From contig CAVPFX010000002.1 in NCBI GenBank assembly GCA_963703895.1, positions 372,001-436,000 on the forward strand: a stretch of 64,000 nucleotides of DNA, read 5' to 3'. This DNA is from VRUE01 sp963703895. GTDB lineage: Bacteria; Actinomycetota; Thermoleophilia; Solirubrobacterales; 70-9. Below the pieces are notes generated by a model, which worked only from the letters and a program-made list of their open reading frames with translations, did not search any database and was not told where the DNA came from. Below are positions 15,960 through 23,725 of the stretch, piece by piece. How positions within the stretch are numbered: position 1 is the first letter of the stretch; each line of letters starts with the position of its first letter. Position numbers and translations under genes: made by a program.

Positions 15960-16786
15960 TGCCGGGCGAGCTGATCGTCTGCCCGACCCCGATCGGAAAT
16001 CTCGATGACATCACCGTGCGGGTGCGCGAAGCCCTCGTCGCCGCCGACTGGATCGCCTGTGAGGACACCCGGCGCACCGGTGGCCTGCTCGACAAGCTCG
16101 GCATCCGCCCGGCGCCGCCGCTGGTCTCCAACCACGAGGGCAACGAAGGACCGCGGGCGACCGAGTTGGCCCAGCGGATCGAGCGCGGCGACATCGTCGC
16201 CCTCGTCTCCGACGCCGGCATGCCCGCCGTCTCTGACCCCGGCTACAAGCTGATCCGTCGCTGCATCGAGCGCGACCTCGACGTCACCGTGCTGCCCGGT
16301 CCCTCCGTGGTCCCGGTCGCCCTCGTCGCCTCCGGCTTGCCCACCGATCGCTGGCGCTTCGAGGGTTTCCTGCCGAAGCGCTCGGGCGAGATGGAGCGGG
16401 TGCTGCGCTCGGCCGAGACCGTGATCGCCTTCGAGTCGCCGCGCCGCATCGGCGAGTCGCTGGCGGCGCTGGCGGCGATCGCCGCCGACCGCCCCGCCGC
16501 GGTCTGCCGCGAGCTGACCAAGATGCACGAGGAAGTCGCTCGCGGCTCGCTGGCCGAACTGGCGCGCCGCTTCCGCGGCGACGTCAAGGGCGAGATCGTC
16601 CTCGTGATTGCCCCCGCCGCCGCCGAGGAGCACGACCGCGACGTCGGCTTCGCCGTCGACGCCCTGCGCCACCTGGTCCAGTCCGGCGCCCGCCCCCGCG
16701 CCGCCGCCAGCGTCGTCGCCGCCCTCACCGGCACCCGCGCGAACGATCTCTACCGAGCGCTGACCGGCCGCGAGCCGCGTAGATAG
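15959..16786 (+). CDS. rsmI: 16S rRNA C1402 2'-O-methyltransferase RsmI
   Basis: A 275-residue SAM-dependent methyltransferase that modifies the ribose of C1402 in 16S rRNA. The tetrapyrrole-methylase-like fold is clear: LIVCPTPIGNLDDITVR at the N-terminus, CEDTRRTGGLLDKLGI, LVSNHEGNE, VALVSDAGMPAVSDPGYKLI, VLPGPSVVPVALVASGLPTD and FEGFLPKR. These are the standard RsmI blocks in order. It starts on the overlapping ATG of the kinase stop and is followed 14 bases later by metG, forming a run of translation-related genes on the plus strand. Confidence 0.94.
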   Translation: MPGELIVCPTPIGNLDDITVRVREALVAADWIACEDTRRTGGLLDKLGIRPAPPLVSNHEGNEGPRATELAQRIERGDIVALVSDAGMPAVSDPGYKLIRRCIERDLDVTVLPGPSVVPVALVASGLPTDRWRFEGFLPKRSGEMERVLRSAETVIAFESPRRIGESLAALAAIAADRPAAVCRELTKMHEEVARGSLAELARRFRGDVKGEIVLVIAPAAAEEHDRDVGFAVDALRHLVQSGARPRAAASVVAALTGTRANDLYRALTGREPRR

Positions 16787-16800
16787 CCTCAAACGACACG

Positions 16801-18306
16801 ATGGGCTACTACGTCACCACCCCGATCTACTACGTCAACGCGGAGCCGCACCTCGGTCACGCCTACTCGACGATGGCGGCCGACGTGCTGGCTCGGCACA
16901 TGCGCCAGCGCGGCGAGGACGTCTTCTTCCTCACCGGCACCGATGAGCACGGCGAGCCGATTGAGACGGCGGCTGAGCGGGAGGGGATCTCGCCGCAGGA
17001 GCTGGCCGACCGCAACGCCGCCAAGTTCGAGGCGCTGGGGCCGATCATCGGCGCCACCAACGACTTCTTCATCCGCACCTCCGATCCCCGCCACAAGGAG
17101 AAGGTGGCCGAGATCATCCAGCGGGTCTACGACAACGGCTGGGTCAGCAAGGGCACCTACGAGGGCTGGTACTGCCCGCGCTGCGCCGACTTCAAGACCG
17201 AGCGCGAGCTCGGGCCCGGCAACACCTGCCCGATCCACGAGATCCCGCTGGAGAAGGTGCGCGAGGAGAACTGGTTCTTCCGCCTCTCCGCCTTCCAGGG
17301 TCAGCTCGAAGACCTGTACGAGGCGCGGCCCGACTTCGTCGTGCCGGACTTCCGTCGCAACGAGGCGGTCTCCTTCATCAAGGGCGGGCTGGAAGATGTC
17401 TCGCTCTCGCGGCCGACGCTGAAATGGGGGCTGCCGCTGCCCTGGGACCCCGAGCAGCGGATGTACGTCTGGTTCGACGCGCTGCTCAACTACGTCACGG
17501 CGCTGACCTTCGCCCGCGAGGGAGAGGACCTGAGCGAGCGTTACTGGCCCGCAAGCCTGCACGTGCTGGCCAAGGACATCCTCAAGTTCCACGCGGTGAT
17601 CTGGCCCGCGCTCTGCCTCGCCGCCGACCTCGAGCCGCCGCAGCGGATGACGATTCACGGCTACCTGCTGATGGGTGAGAAGAAGATGTCGAAGTCGCTT
17701 GGAAACGTGCTCGACCCGTTCGAGGTAATCGACCGCTTCGGCGCCGACGCGCTGCGCTTCTACCTCTTCCGCGAGGTCAGCTTCGGCCAGGACGGCTCGA
17801 TCTCGACCGCGGGCTTCGAGTCCCGCTACGAGACCGAGCTCGCCAACGACTACGGCAACCTCGCCAGCCGCGTGCTGGCGATGGTCGAGCGCTACCGCGC
17901 CGGCACGGTGCCGGTGGGTGCGGTCGACGCCGTCCTCGCCGAGGACTTCGAAGGTGTCGTGCCCCGCTTCAGCGAGCTGCTCGACCGGGCCGAGCTGACC
18001 CAAGCCCTGGAGGTCGCCTGGACGCTGGTGCGGCGGCTCAACCGCTACGTCGAGGAGACCCAGCCCTGGGTGCTGGCCAAGGACGAGGCTGACCCAGAGC
18101 GCCTCGACGAGGTCCTCTACAACCTGGTCGAGGGGCTGCGGGTGACGACGCTGCTGCTCGTTCCCTACTTGCCGCGGACCAGCGAGACCCTGCTCGCGGC
18201 GCTGGCCGAAGACTCCCGTGCCCTCGCCGATTTCGGCTCGCGCCCGGGTGGCCAGGACGTCGAGCGGGTGCCGCCGCTCTTTCCCAAGATCGAGACGCCG
18301 GCCTAG
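16801..18306 (+). CDS. metG: Methionyl-tRNA synthetase
   Basis: A 501-residue class I synthetase that charges tRNA-Met and initiator tRNA. The HIGH-type motif is HLGHAYSTM (about residues 20-28) and the KMSKS motif lies in GEKKMSKSLGNVLDPFEVI. One zinc knuckle is seen (CPRCADF, then CPIHEIPLE). The protein ends after the anticodon-binding helices, so it lacks the C-terminal EMAP-like tRNA-binding domain of longer forms; this is common in Actinobacteria. The stop shares a base with the GTG start of the ABC ATPase gene. Confidence 0.96.
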   Translation: MGYYVTTPIYYVNAEPHLGHAYSTMAADVLARHMRQRGEDVFFLTGTDEHGEPIETAAEREGISPQELADRNAAKFEALGPIIGATNDFFIRTSDPRHKEKVAEIIQRVYDNGWVSKGTYEGWYCPRCADFKTERELGPGNTCPIHEIPLEKVREENWFFRLSAFQGQLEDLYEARPDFVVPDFRRNEAVSFIKGGLEDVSLSRPTLKWGLPLPWDPEQRMYVWFDALLNYVTALTFAREGEDLSERYWPASLHVLAKDILKFHAVIWPALCLAADLEPPQRMTIHGYLLMGEKKMSKSLGNVLDPFEVIDRFGADALRFYLFREVSFGQDGSISTAGFESRYETELANDYGNLASRVLAMVERYRAGTVPVGAVDAVLAEDFEGVVPRFSELLDRAELTQALEVAWTLVRRLNRYVEETQPWVLAKDEADPERLDEVLYNLVEGLRVTTLLLVPYLPRTSETLLAALAEDSRALADFGSRPGGQDVERVPPLFPKIETPA

Positions 18307-19148
18307 TGGCGGCGGTCCTTGCCGCCCGCGCCCTGCGCAAGTCCTATCGCGGCAAGGAAGCACTCGTTGGCGTCGATCTCGAGGTCGGCGCGGGGGAGCT
18401 GCTCGGCTTGCTCGGGCCCAACGGCGCCGGCAAGTCGACCCTGACCAAGATCGCCTGCGGCCTGGTCAGGCCGAGCGGCGGCAGCGTCGAGGTGCTGGGC
18501 CGGCCGGCCGGCTCGCCCCCGGCCCGCGCGGCGATCGGCTACCTCGCCGAGCTCTTCCGCTTCCCCGGCTGGTGCTCGGCCGACGAGCTGCTGCAGCTGC
18601 ACCAGCGGCTCTGCGGCTCAGAGGGTGGTGCGAGCGAGCGGGCCGAGCTGCTGGAGCTGGTCGAGCTGAGCCACGCCGCCGGCACCCGGGTGGAGACGAT
18701 GTCGAAGGGGATGCAGCAGCGGCTAGGCATCGCCCAGGCCCTGGTCGGATCGCCGCGCCTGCTCCTGCTCGACGAGCCGACCAGCGCGCTGGACCCGGTC
18801 GGCAGGCGGATCGTCCGCGGTCTGCTCGAAGAGCTGCGCCGCCGCGATGTCGCCGTGCTGCTCAACTCGCACCTGCTCAGCGAGGTCGAGCTGGTCTGCG
18901 ACCGGGTGGCGATCATCGCCGACGGCAAGCTGGTCCAGGAGGGGCGGCCGGCCGATCTGGAGCGCCCGCGCGGGGTCGAGGTCGAGACCGCGAACGGAGT
19001 CAAGCTCTTCGAGGGCGCCGGTCGGGACGAGGCGCCGGAGATAGTCGCGCGGCTGGTTGCCGAGGGCGAGCGCATCCACCGGGTCGAGGTGCTGAGCAGC
19101 ACGCTCGAGGACGTCTACCTCGACGCCGTGCAGGGCCGGACGGGCTGA
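18306..19148 (+). CDS. ABC exporter ATP-binding protein
   Basis: A 280-residue ABC ATPase. Walker A is GPNGAGKSTLTK, the signature is MSKGMQQRLGIAQAL, Walker B is LLLLDEPTSALDP, and the switch histidine is in NSHLLSEVE. A ~70-residue C-terminal extension after residue 210 is typical of ABC-2 type exporter ATPases that handle drugs, polysaccharides or sodium. GTG 18306 overlaps the metG stop by one base, and the permease gene begins seven bases after the stop, so the two form one transporter. The substrate is unknown. Confidence 0.92.
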   Translation: MAAVLAARALRKSYRGKEALVGVDLEVGAGELLGLLGPNGAGKSTLTKIACGLVRPSGGSVEVLGRPAGSPPARAAIGYLAELFRFPGWCSADELLQLHQRLCGSEGGASERAELLELVELSHAAGTRVETMSKGMQQRLGIAQALVGSPRLLLLDEPTSALDPVGRRIVRGLLEELRRRDVAVLLNSHLLSEVELVCDRVAIIADGKLVQEGRPADLERPRGVEVETANGVKLFEGAGRDEAPEIVARLVAEGERIHRVEVLSSTLEDVYLDAVQGRTG

Positions 19149-19154
19149 GCAGGC

Positions 19155-20015
19155 ATGGCGCGCTCCGTCGCCACCGTGGTCGGCTACGCCATGCGCGAGG
19201 GGCTGCGCCGCCGCGTCTTCCTCGCTGTGCTGCTGCTCTCACTCGGCTTCCTGGCCCTGTACGGAGTCGGCGCCCACTTCGCCTTCCGCGACGCCAACGG
19301 CTTCGCGGAAGGCGAAGTGAAGATTCTCGACCCCAAGGCCTTCACCGGCGCGACGATCTTCGGCCTGGCGATGTTCACCACCCTCTTCCTCGGCTCCGTG
19401 CTCGCCGTCTTCCTAACCCTGGGGATCGTGCGCGGGGACGCCGAGAGTGGCCTGCTGCAGCCCCTGGTCGTGCGCCCGATCGGGCGCACGACGCTGCTGC
19501 TCTCGCGCTTTCTAGCCGCGGCGGGCCTCGCCGCGGCTTACGTGCTCGCGGTCTACGGGGCGGCGCTGGCGATCACCTGGCAGACCGGGCACTGGGCGCC
19601 CGACCACCTGCTCGGCCCCGCCTTGGCGCTAGCGCTGGCGGTCGCGATCGTCGCTGCGCTCTCGCTGCTCGCCTCCACCCTGCTCTCGGTAACGGCGCAG
19701 GGGATTGTCGTCTTCATGGTCTACGGCGCCGGCCTGACCGCCGGCTTGCTGGCCCAGATCGGCCACGCGATCAACTCCGACACCCTGCACTCGATCGGGC
19801 ACACGGCCAGCTGGGCCCTTCCCTTCGAGGGCCTCTACGCCGCCAGCCTGCACGCGCTGATCTCCAACACCTCGGGGCTTACCGGCGTCGTCCTGCAACT
19901 GGGTCCGTTCGGCGGCTCCGAAGCCGCGAGCCCGGGCCTGATCGTCTGGGCTTTTATCTACACCGCCCTGGTGCTCGCCCTCGCCGCTGCGGTCTTCGCC
20001 CGACGTGACCTCTGA
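19155..20015 (+). CDS. ABC-2 type permease
   Basis: A 286-residue permease partner of the preceding ATPase. About six membrane helices can be drawn: residues ~20-40 (VFLAVLLLSLGFLALYGVGA), ~65-92, ~112-136 (FLAAAGLAAAYVLAVYGAAL), ~150-172, ~178-205 and ~258-282 (LIVWAFIYTALVLALAAAVF). The cytoplasmic loop GIVRGDAESGLLQPLVVRP matches the coupling segment of ABC-2 permeases of the NosY/copper-export type. It ends just before the second family-A hairpin, which on the opposite strand belongs to the convergent dehydrogenase gene. Confidence 0.88.
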   Translation: MARSVATVVGYAMREGLRRRVFLAVLLLSLGFLALYGVGAHFAFRDANGFAEGEVKILDPKAFTGATIFGLAMFTTLFLGSVLAVFLTLGIVRGDAESGLLQPLVVRPIGRTTLLLSRFLAAAGLAAAYVLAVYGAALAITWQTGHWAPDHLLGPALALALAVAIVAALSLLASTLLSVTAQGIVVFMVYGAGLTAGLLAQIGHAINSDTLHSIGHTASWALPFEGLYAASLHALISNTSGLTGVVLQLGPFGGSEAASPGLIVWAFIYTALVLALAAAVFARRDL

Positions 20016-20020
20016 CCGCT

Positions 20021-20138
20021 CCGGGCCTGTCCCGGTAGGGATGGAACGTCTTGCACTTTTTCGTCGTGAGCAAGCGGCGTCAGCCCACCCGCCCTCCACC
20101 GAAAAAGTTAAGTGGAATCCCTACCGGGACAGGCCCGG
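20021..20138 (-). repeat. Family-A hairpin repeat, copy 2
   Basis: A 118-base inverted repeat with 21-base perfect outer arms (20021-20041 and 20118-20138). Read on the minus strand it has the same inner sequences as the copy at 1724-1837: TTCCACTTAACTTTTTCGG near the 5' side and CGACGAAAAAGTGCAAGACG near the 3' side, with a similar GGGCTG-CGCC segment between. The outer arms differ from copy 1 at several positions, and each change is matched on the other arm. The 5' arm codes for the last residues (PGLSR) and the stop of the FMN dehydrogenase gene, so the element lies in that gene's 3' end. Confidence 0.85.
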
Positions 20139-21296
20139 CGTCTCAGCAAGCGCGTCCGGCCCAAGCTGCCCCGGCCTGGTGTACCCACAGAGCGCCAGCG
20201 TCAGGTCAAGCTCGGCGAGCACCATCTTGAGCACGGTTTCGACGCCCTGTTGGCCCTCCAGGGCCAGGCCCCAGATGTAGGGGCGGCCGAGACAGACCGC
20301 GTCGGCGCCGAGGGCCAGCGCCTTGATCACGTCGCTGCCGCTGCGGACGCCGCTGTCGAAGAGGATGGCGAGGTCGTCGCCGGCCGCCTCCGCGATCGCC
20401 GGCAGCGCGTCGAGCGCGGCGATCGCGCCGTCGACCTGGCGGCCGCCGTGATTGGAGACGACGATGCCGTCGATCCCGCGGGCGGCCGCCTCGCGGGCAT
20501 CGTCGGCGTGTTGGATTCCCTTGATCACGATCGGCAACTCGGTCTGCTCGCGCAGCCAGGCGAGGTCGTCCCAGCTCAGCGATGGGTTCGCTTGAATGCC
20601 GAGGAAGTGCCCGGTGGCGGCGCCGACGTTCTCCTCCGGTGTCTCGTCGAGGGCGGCGCGGAAGACCGGGTCCTGGAAGTAGTTGGCGACGCCGACGCCG
20701 TTGAGGAAAGGCAGCCAGGCCTGCTGCAGGTCGCGGGGCTTCCAGCCCGGGACGAAGGTGTCGACGGTGAGCACGATCGCGCCGTAGCCGGCGGCCTCGG
20801 CGCGGCTGACGAAGCTAGCGGCAAGCTCGCGATCGTTTGGCCAGTAGAGCTGGAACCAGCGGGGCGCTTCGCCCCCTGCCTCGGCGATCTCCTCCATGGT
20901 GAAGGCGGAGGCGGTGCTGGCGATCATCGGTAGGTCGAGGCTTGCCGCGGCGCGCGCCGTCGCCAGCTCGCCCTCCGGGTGGACGACCTTCTGCACGCCG
21001 ATCGGCGCCAGCATCAGTGGTGCCGGCATCGCCGCGCCCAGCAGCGTGGTGGAGAGGTCGCGCTCGGCGACGTCGCGCAGCATGCGGGGCACGATCCGGT
21101 GTCGGCGGAAGGCCTCGCGGTTGGCGTCGATCGTGTCCTCGCTGCCGGCGCCGGCGAAGACGTAGTTGGCGGCTCGCTCGTCCATCGCCTCGGCGGCGAG
21201 ACGCTCGAGCTCGGCGACGGGGACGGGAATCGAAGGGGTCTCCCCACCCAGGCCGAGGGCGTAGATCTCGCGGTAGTAGTCGGCGAAGTCGGCCAT
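20121..21296 (-). CDS. FMN-dependent alpha-hydroxy acid dehydrogenase/oxidase
   Basis: A 391-residue member of the FMN-dependent (S)-2-hydroxy acid oxidising family (lactate dehydrogenase, lactate monooxygenase, glycolate oxidase). Key segments are MLAPIGVQKVVHPEGE, FQLYWPNDRE, VLTVDTFVPGW, LPIVIKGIQHADDA (the FMN lysine), VVSNHGGRQVDG (the catalytic His followed by the substrate Arg), and DSGVRSGSDVIKALALGADAV (phosphate site). It is closest in appearance to lactate 2-monooxygenase-type enzymes, but the substrate is not certain. The last codons and stop lie inside the family-A hairpin. It diverges from tatD with 41 bases between the starts. Confidence 0.88.
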   Translation of the reverse strand: MADFADYYREIYALGLGGETPSIPVPVAELERLAAEAMDERAANYVFAGAGSEDTIDANREAFRRHRIVPRMLRDVAERDLSTTLLGAAMPAPLMLAPIGVQKVVHPEGELATARAAASLDLPMIASTASAFTMEEIAEAGGEAPRWFQLYWPNDRELAASFVSRAEAAGYGAIVLTVDTFVPGWKPRDLQQAWLPFLNGVGVANYFQDPVFRAALDETPEENVGAATGHFLGIQANPSLSWDDLAWLREQTELPIVIKGIQHADDAREAAARGIDGIVVSNHGGRQVDGAIAALDALPAIAEAAGDDLAILFDSGVRSGSDVIKALALGADAVCLGRPYIWGLALEGQQGVETVLKMVLAELDLTLALCGYTRPGQLGPDALAETPGLSR

Positions 21297-21337
21297 GCGT
21301 CAAGCAGGCTATCCAGGCAGGGATAAGCTCGGCAGCG

Positions 21338-22108
21338 GTGATCGATTCCCACACCCACCTCTTCCTCTGCGAGCGCCCCGAGGGCGAGGTCGTTGCGGCG
21401 GCGCGCGAGGCCGGGGTGCAGCGGATGCTCAACGTCGGGCTCGACGCCGAGACGAACGTCACCGCGGTCGGCGCCACCGAGCGCTACGACAGCGTCTTCG
21501 CGACGGTCGGCTGCCACCCGACCGAGGCAGCCGGATTCGACGACACCCGCGCCGAGCAGATCGCCCGCTTGGCCGCGGAGAACGAGAAGGTGCGGGCGAT
21601 CGGCGAGACCGGGATCGACTACTACCGCGAAACCGCCAGCAAGGCGGACCAGCACCGGGCCTTCGAAGCCCAGATCGATATCGCCCGTGAGCGGGACCTG
21701 CCGGTGGTGATCCACGCCCGCGACCCCGAGGGCGAGACCGCTGCGGTCGACGACGTCTTCGAGATCCTCGACCGCCGCGGCGAGGGCGTCGCCGTGATTC
21801 TGCATTGCTTCCTCGCGCCCTGGCGGGTCCAGGACGCGATCGAGCGCGGTTGGTTCTGCTCCTTCTCGGGCATCGTCACCTTCCCCAGCGCCGAGGAGTT
21901 GCGCGAGGCCGCTGCCAAGCTGCCCGACGAGCTGGTCCTGGTCGAGACCGACGCTCCCTACCTGGCGCCGCAACCGATGCGCGGCAAGCCCAACGAGCCG
22001 GCCTACGTCGTCTCCACCGCCGAGGTCGTCGCCGAGGTTCGCGGTGCCTCTTACGCCGAGCTGGAGCGCACGGTCGAGGCGAACGCCCGGGCGCTCTTCG
22101 GCTGGTAG
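21338..22108 (+). CDS. tatD: TatD-family metal-dependent DNase/hydrolase
   Basis: A 256-residue TatD protein, a TIM-barrel metal-dependent nuclease. Metal ligands are visible as DSHTHL (His5 and His7), the Glu in RAIGETGIDYY, the histidine in LPVVIHARD, the histidine in VILHCF, and the Asp in LVETDAPYLAPQP. The frame is open much further upstream, but GTG 21338 puts the conserved IDSHTHL at the N-terminus as in other TatD proteins. It begins a run tatD-rsmA-ispE, a gene order widely seen in bacteria, with three bases between its stop and the next start. Confidence 0.92.
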   Translation: MIDSHTHLFLCERPEGEVVAAAREAGVQRMLNVGLDAETNVTAVGATERYDSVFATVGCHPTEAAGFDDTRAEQIARLAAENEKVRAIGETGIDYYRETASKADQHRAFEAQIDIARERDLPVVIHARDPEGETAAVDDVFEILDRRGEGVAVILHCFLAPWRVQDAIERGWFCSFSGIVTFPSAEELREAAAKLPDELVLVETDAPYLAPQPMRGKPNEPAYVVSTAEVVAEVRGASYAELERTVEANARALFGW

Positions 22109-22111
22109 GTC

Positions 22112-22876
22112 GTGGTCAGGCTTGGGCAGAACTTCCTGTCCGACCCGAATCTGCTCGATGCGATCGTCCGCGACGCCGAGTTGCGTCCCGATGATGTGGT
22201 GCTCGAGGTCGGTGCCGGCGAAGGGGTGCTGAGCGAGCGCCTCGCCGATGTCGCCGCTCATCTGCACTCGGTTGAGCTCGATCGTGGGCTTGACGACGCT
22301 CTGGCTCCCCTGGCGGCGCGCCCAAATGTGAGCTTGCACTGGGATGACGCGATGCGGATCGACTTTGCCGCGCTGCGGCCCGTGCCAACGGTCGTCGTCT
22401 CGAACCTTCCCTACGCGGTCGCGACTCCGGTGATCCTGCGCACGATCGAGCAGCTTCCCTCGCTGCGCTCTTGGACCGTGATGGTGCAGCGCGAGATCGC
22501 CGACCGGCTGCGCGCCGCGCCCGGCAGCCGCACCTACGGGGGCCCCAGCGTGCTCGTCCAGCTCGCCTGCGAGGTGCGCCTCCTGCGCACCGTCGACCCC
22601 GCGGTCTTCCGGCCGCGGCCGCGGGTGGAGTCGGCGATCCTCGCCCTGCGCCGAACCGGCCCCAGCGCCGACCCCGCGACGCGCGAGCTGGTGCGGGCTG
22701 CTTTCGCCCACCGGCGTAAGTCCCTCGCTCGTTCGCTCGAGCACGGCCGCCCGGGGTCACTCGCTCCCGCCCGGGCGGCCCTGGAGCAGCTCGGCCTCGC
22801 TGCCGACGCACGCGCCGAGGCGCTCTCGCCCGACGATTTCGCCGCCCTATCGGCGAAGCTGCGCTCCAGCTCCTGA
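22112..22876 (+). CDS. rsmA: 16S rRNA adenine dimethyltransferase (KsgA/RsmA)
   Basis: A 254-residue SAM-dependent enzyme that dimethylates two adjacent adenines near the 3' end of 16S rRNA. The N-terminus is short (MVRLGQNFLSDPNLL), then motif I VLEVGAGEGVLSERLA, the acidic SVELDRGLD, and the catalytic motif NLPYAVATPVIL, followed by MVQREIADRL and the FRPRPRVESAIL block. The C-terminal helical domain is present. It uses a GTG start four bases after the tatD stop. It is 254 residues rather than the usual ~270 because the N-terminal leader is short. Confidence 0.94.
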   Translation: MVRLGQNFLSDPNLLDAIVRDAELRPDDVVLEVGAGEGVLSERLADVAAHLHSVELDRGLDDALAPLAARPNVSLHWDDAMRIDFAALRPVPTVVVSNLPYAVATPVILRTIEQLPSLRSWTVMVQREIADRLRAAPGSRTYGGPSVLVQLACEVRLLRTVDPAVFRPRPRVESAILALRRTGPSADPATRELVRAAFAHRRKSLARSLEHGRPGSLAPARAALEQLGLAADARAEALSPDDFAALSAKLRSSS

Positions 22877-22894
22877 GGGACCCAGGTCAAGACG

Positions 22895-23725
22895 ATGAGG
22901 ATCCACGCCCCCGCCAAGCTCAACCTTTGCCTCTACCTCGGCGCCCGCCGCGACGACGGCCTGCACGAGCTCTGCTCGCTGTTCGAGCCGCTCGCGCTCG
23001 CCGATCGGATCGAGGTCAGCGAGGCCAAGCAGGACGAGGTGATCTGCGACGGAGTCGAGGGCGAGAACCTCGCCATGCGCGCGCTCGTCGCTTTGCGCGA
23101 GTGCGGCTGGGCGAGCCCGCCGCTGCGGATCGAGATTGAGAAGCGCATCCCCGTCGCCGCCGGCCTCGGCGGCGGCAGCGCCGATGCCGCCGCGGTCTTG
23201 CGGCTCGCGGCAGGGGGAGTGGCGGACCTGGAGGGGATCGCGGCAGGGCTGGGGGCCGACGTGCCTTCGCAGCTGACGCCGGCGCTGGCCCTGGTGCGGG
23301 GTGCGGGGGAGAGGCTCGAGCGGCTGCCGCGGCCGGCTGCGCACGCGGTCGTGCTGTTGCCCGGGGGCGGCGGCCTCAGCACCGGTGACGTCTTTGCCGA
23401 GGCCGATCGCCTCGGTCTCGGCCGCAGCGAGGACGAGCTCGCCGAGCTGGCGCAGTACCCGCGCGCCGCAGCCGGCGCCGGTGCCTCGCCGCTCGCCTAC
23501 CCGGAGCTGCTGGTCAACGACCTCGAGCCCGCCGCACGCTCGCTGCGGCCCGAGATTGGCGCCTCCCTCGACGCCCTGCGCGCAGCCGGCGCCCCGCACG
23601 CTTTGCTCACCGGCTCGGGCCCGACCGCGTTCGGGCTCTTCGAGACCCTGGACGAGGCGCGGCGGGCAGCGAGCGAGCTCGATCGCGACGACGCGATCGT
23701 CTGTGAGGCGGGGCGGGGACCGTGA
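22895..23725 (+). CDS. ispE: 4-diphosphocytidyl-2-C-methyl-D-erythritol kinase
   Basis: A 276-residue GHMP kinase that phosphorylates CDP-methylerythritol in the MEP pathway of isoprenoid synthesis. APAKLNLCLYLGARRDDGLHE is the N-terminal substrate site, PVAAGLGGGSADAAAVLRLA is the ATP-binding GHMP motif, and LLTGSGPTAFGLF is the closing glycine motif. Length and spacing are standard. The stop overlaps the GTG start of the next gene (GTGA at 23722-23725), coupling translation. The position after rsmA is the classic ksgA-ispE arrangement. Confidence 0.95.
   Translation: MRIHAPAKLNLCLYLGARRDDGLHELCSLFEPLALADRIEVSEAKQDEVICDGVEGENLAMRALVALRECGWASPPLRIEIEKRIPVAAGLGGGSADAAAVLRLAAGGVADLEGIAAGLGADVPSQLTPALALVRGAGERLERLPRPAAHAVVLLPGGGGLSTGDVFAEADRLGLGRSEDELAELAQYPRAAAGAGASPLAYPELLVNDLEPAARSLRPEIGASLDALRAAGAPHALLTGSGPTAFGLFETLDEARRAASELDRDDAIVCEAGRGP

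Noticed and set aside
20021..20138. An insertion sequence with terminal inverted repeats
   Set aside because: Only ~115 bp, no transposase, no visible target duplication, and the terminal arms differ between the copies, unlike IS or MITE ends.
20942..21337. A long N-terminal extension of TatD
   Set aside because: The extra residues are antisense to the FMN dehydrogenase gene and Arg/Pro-rich; IDSHTHL at GTG 21338 is the usual TatD start.
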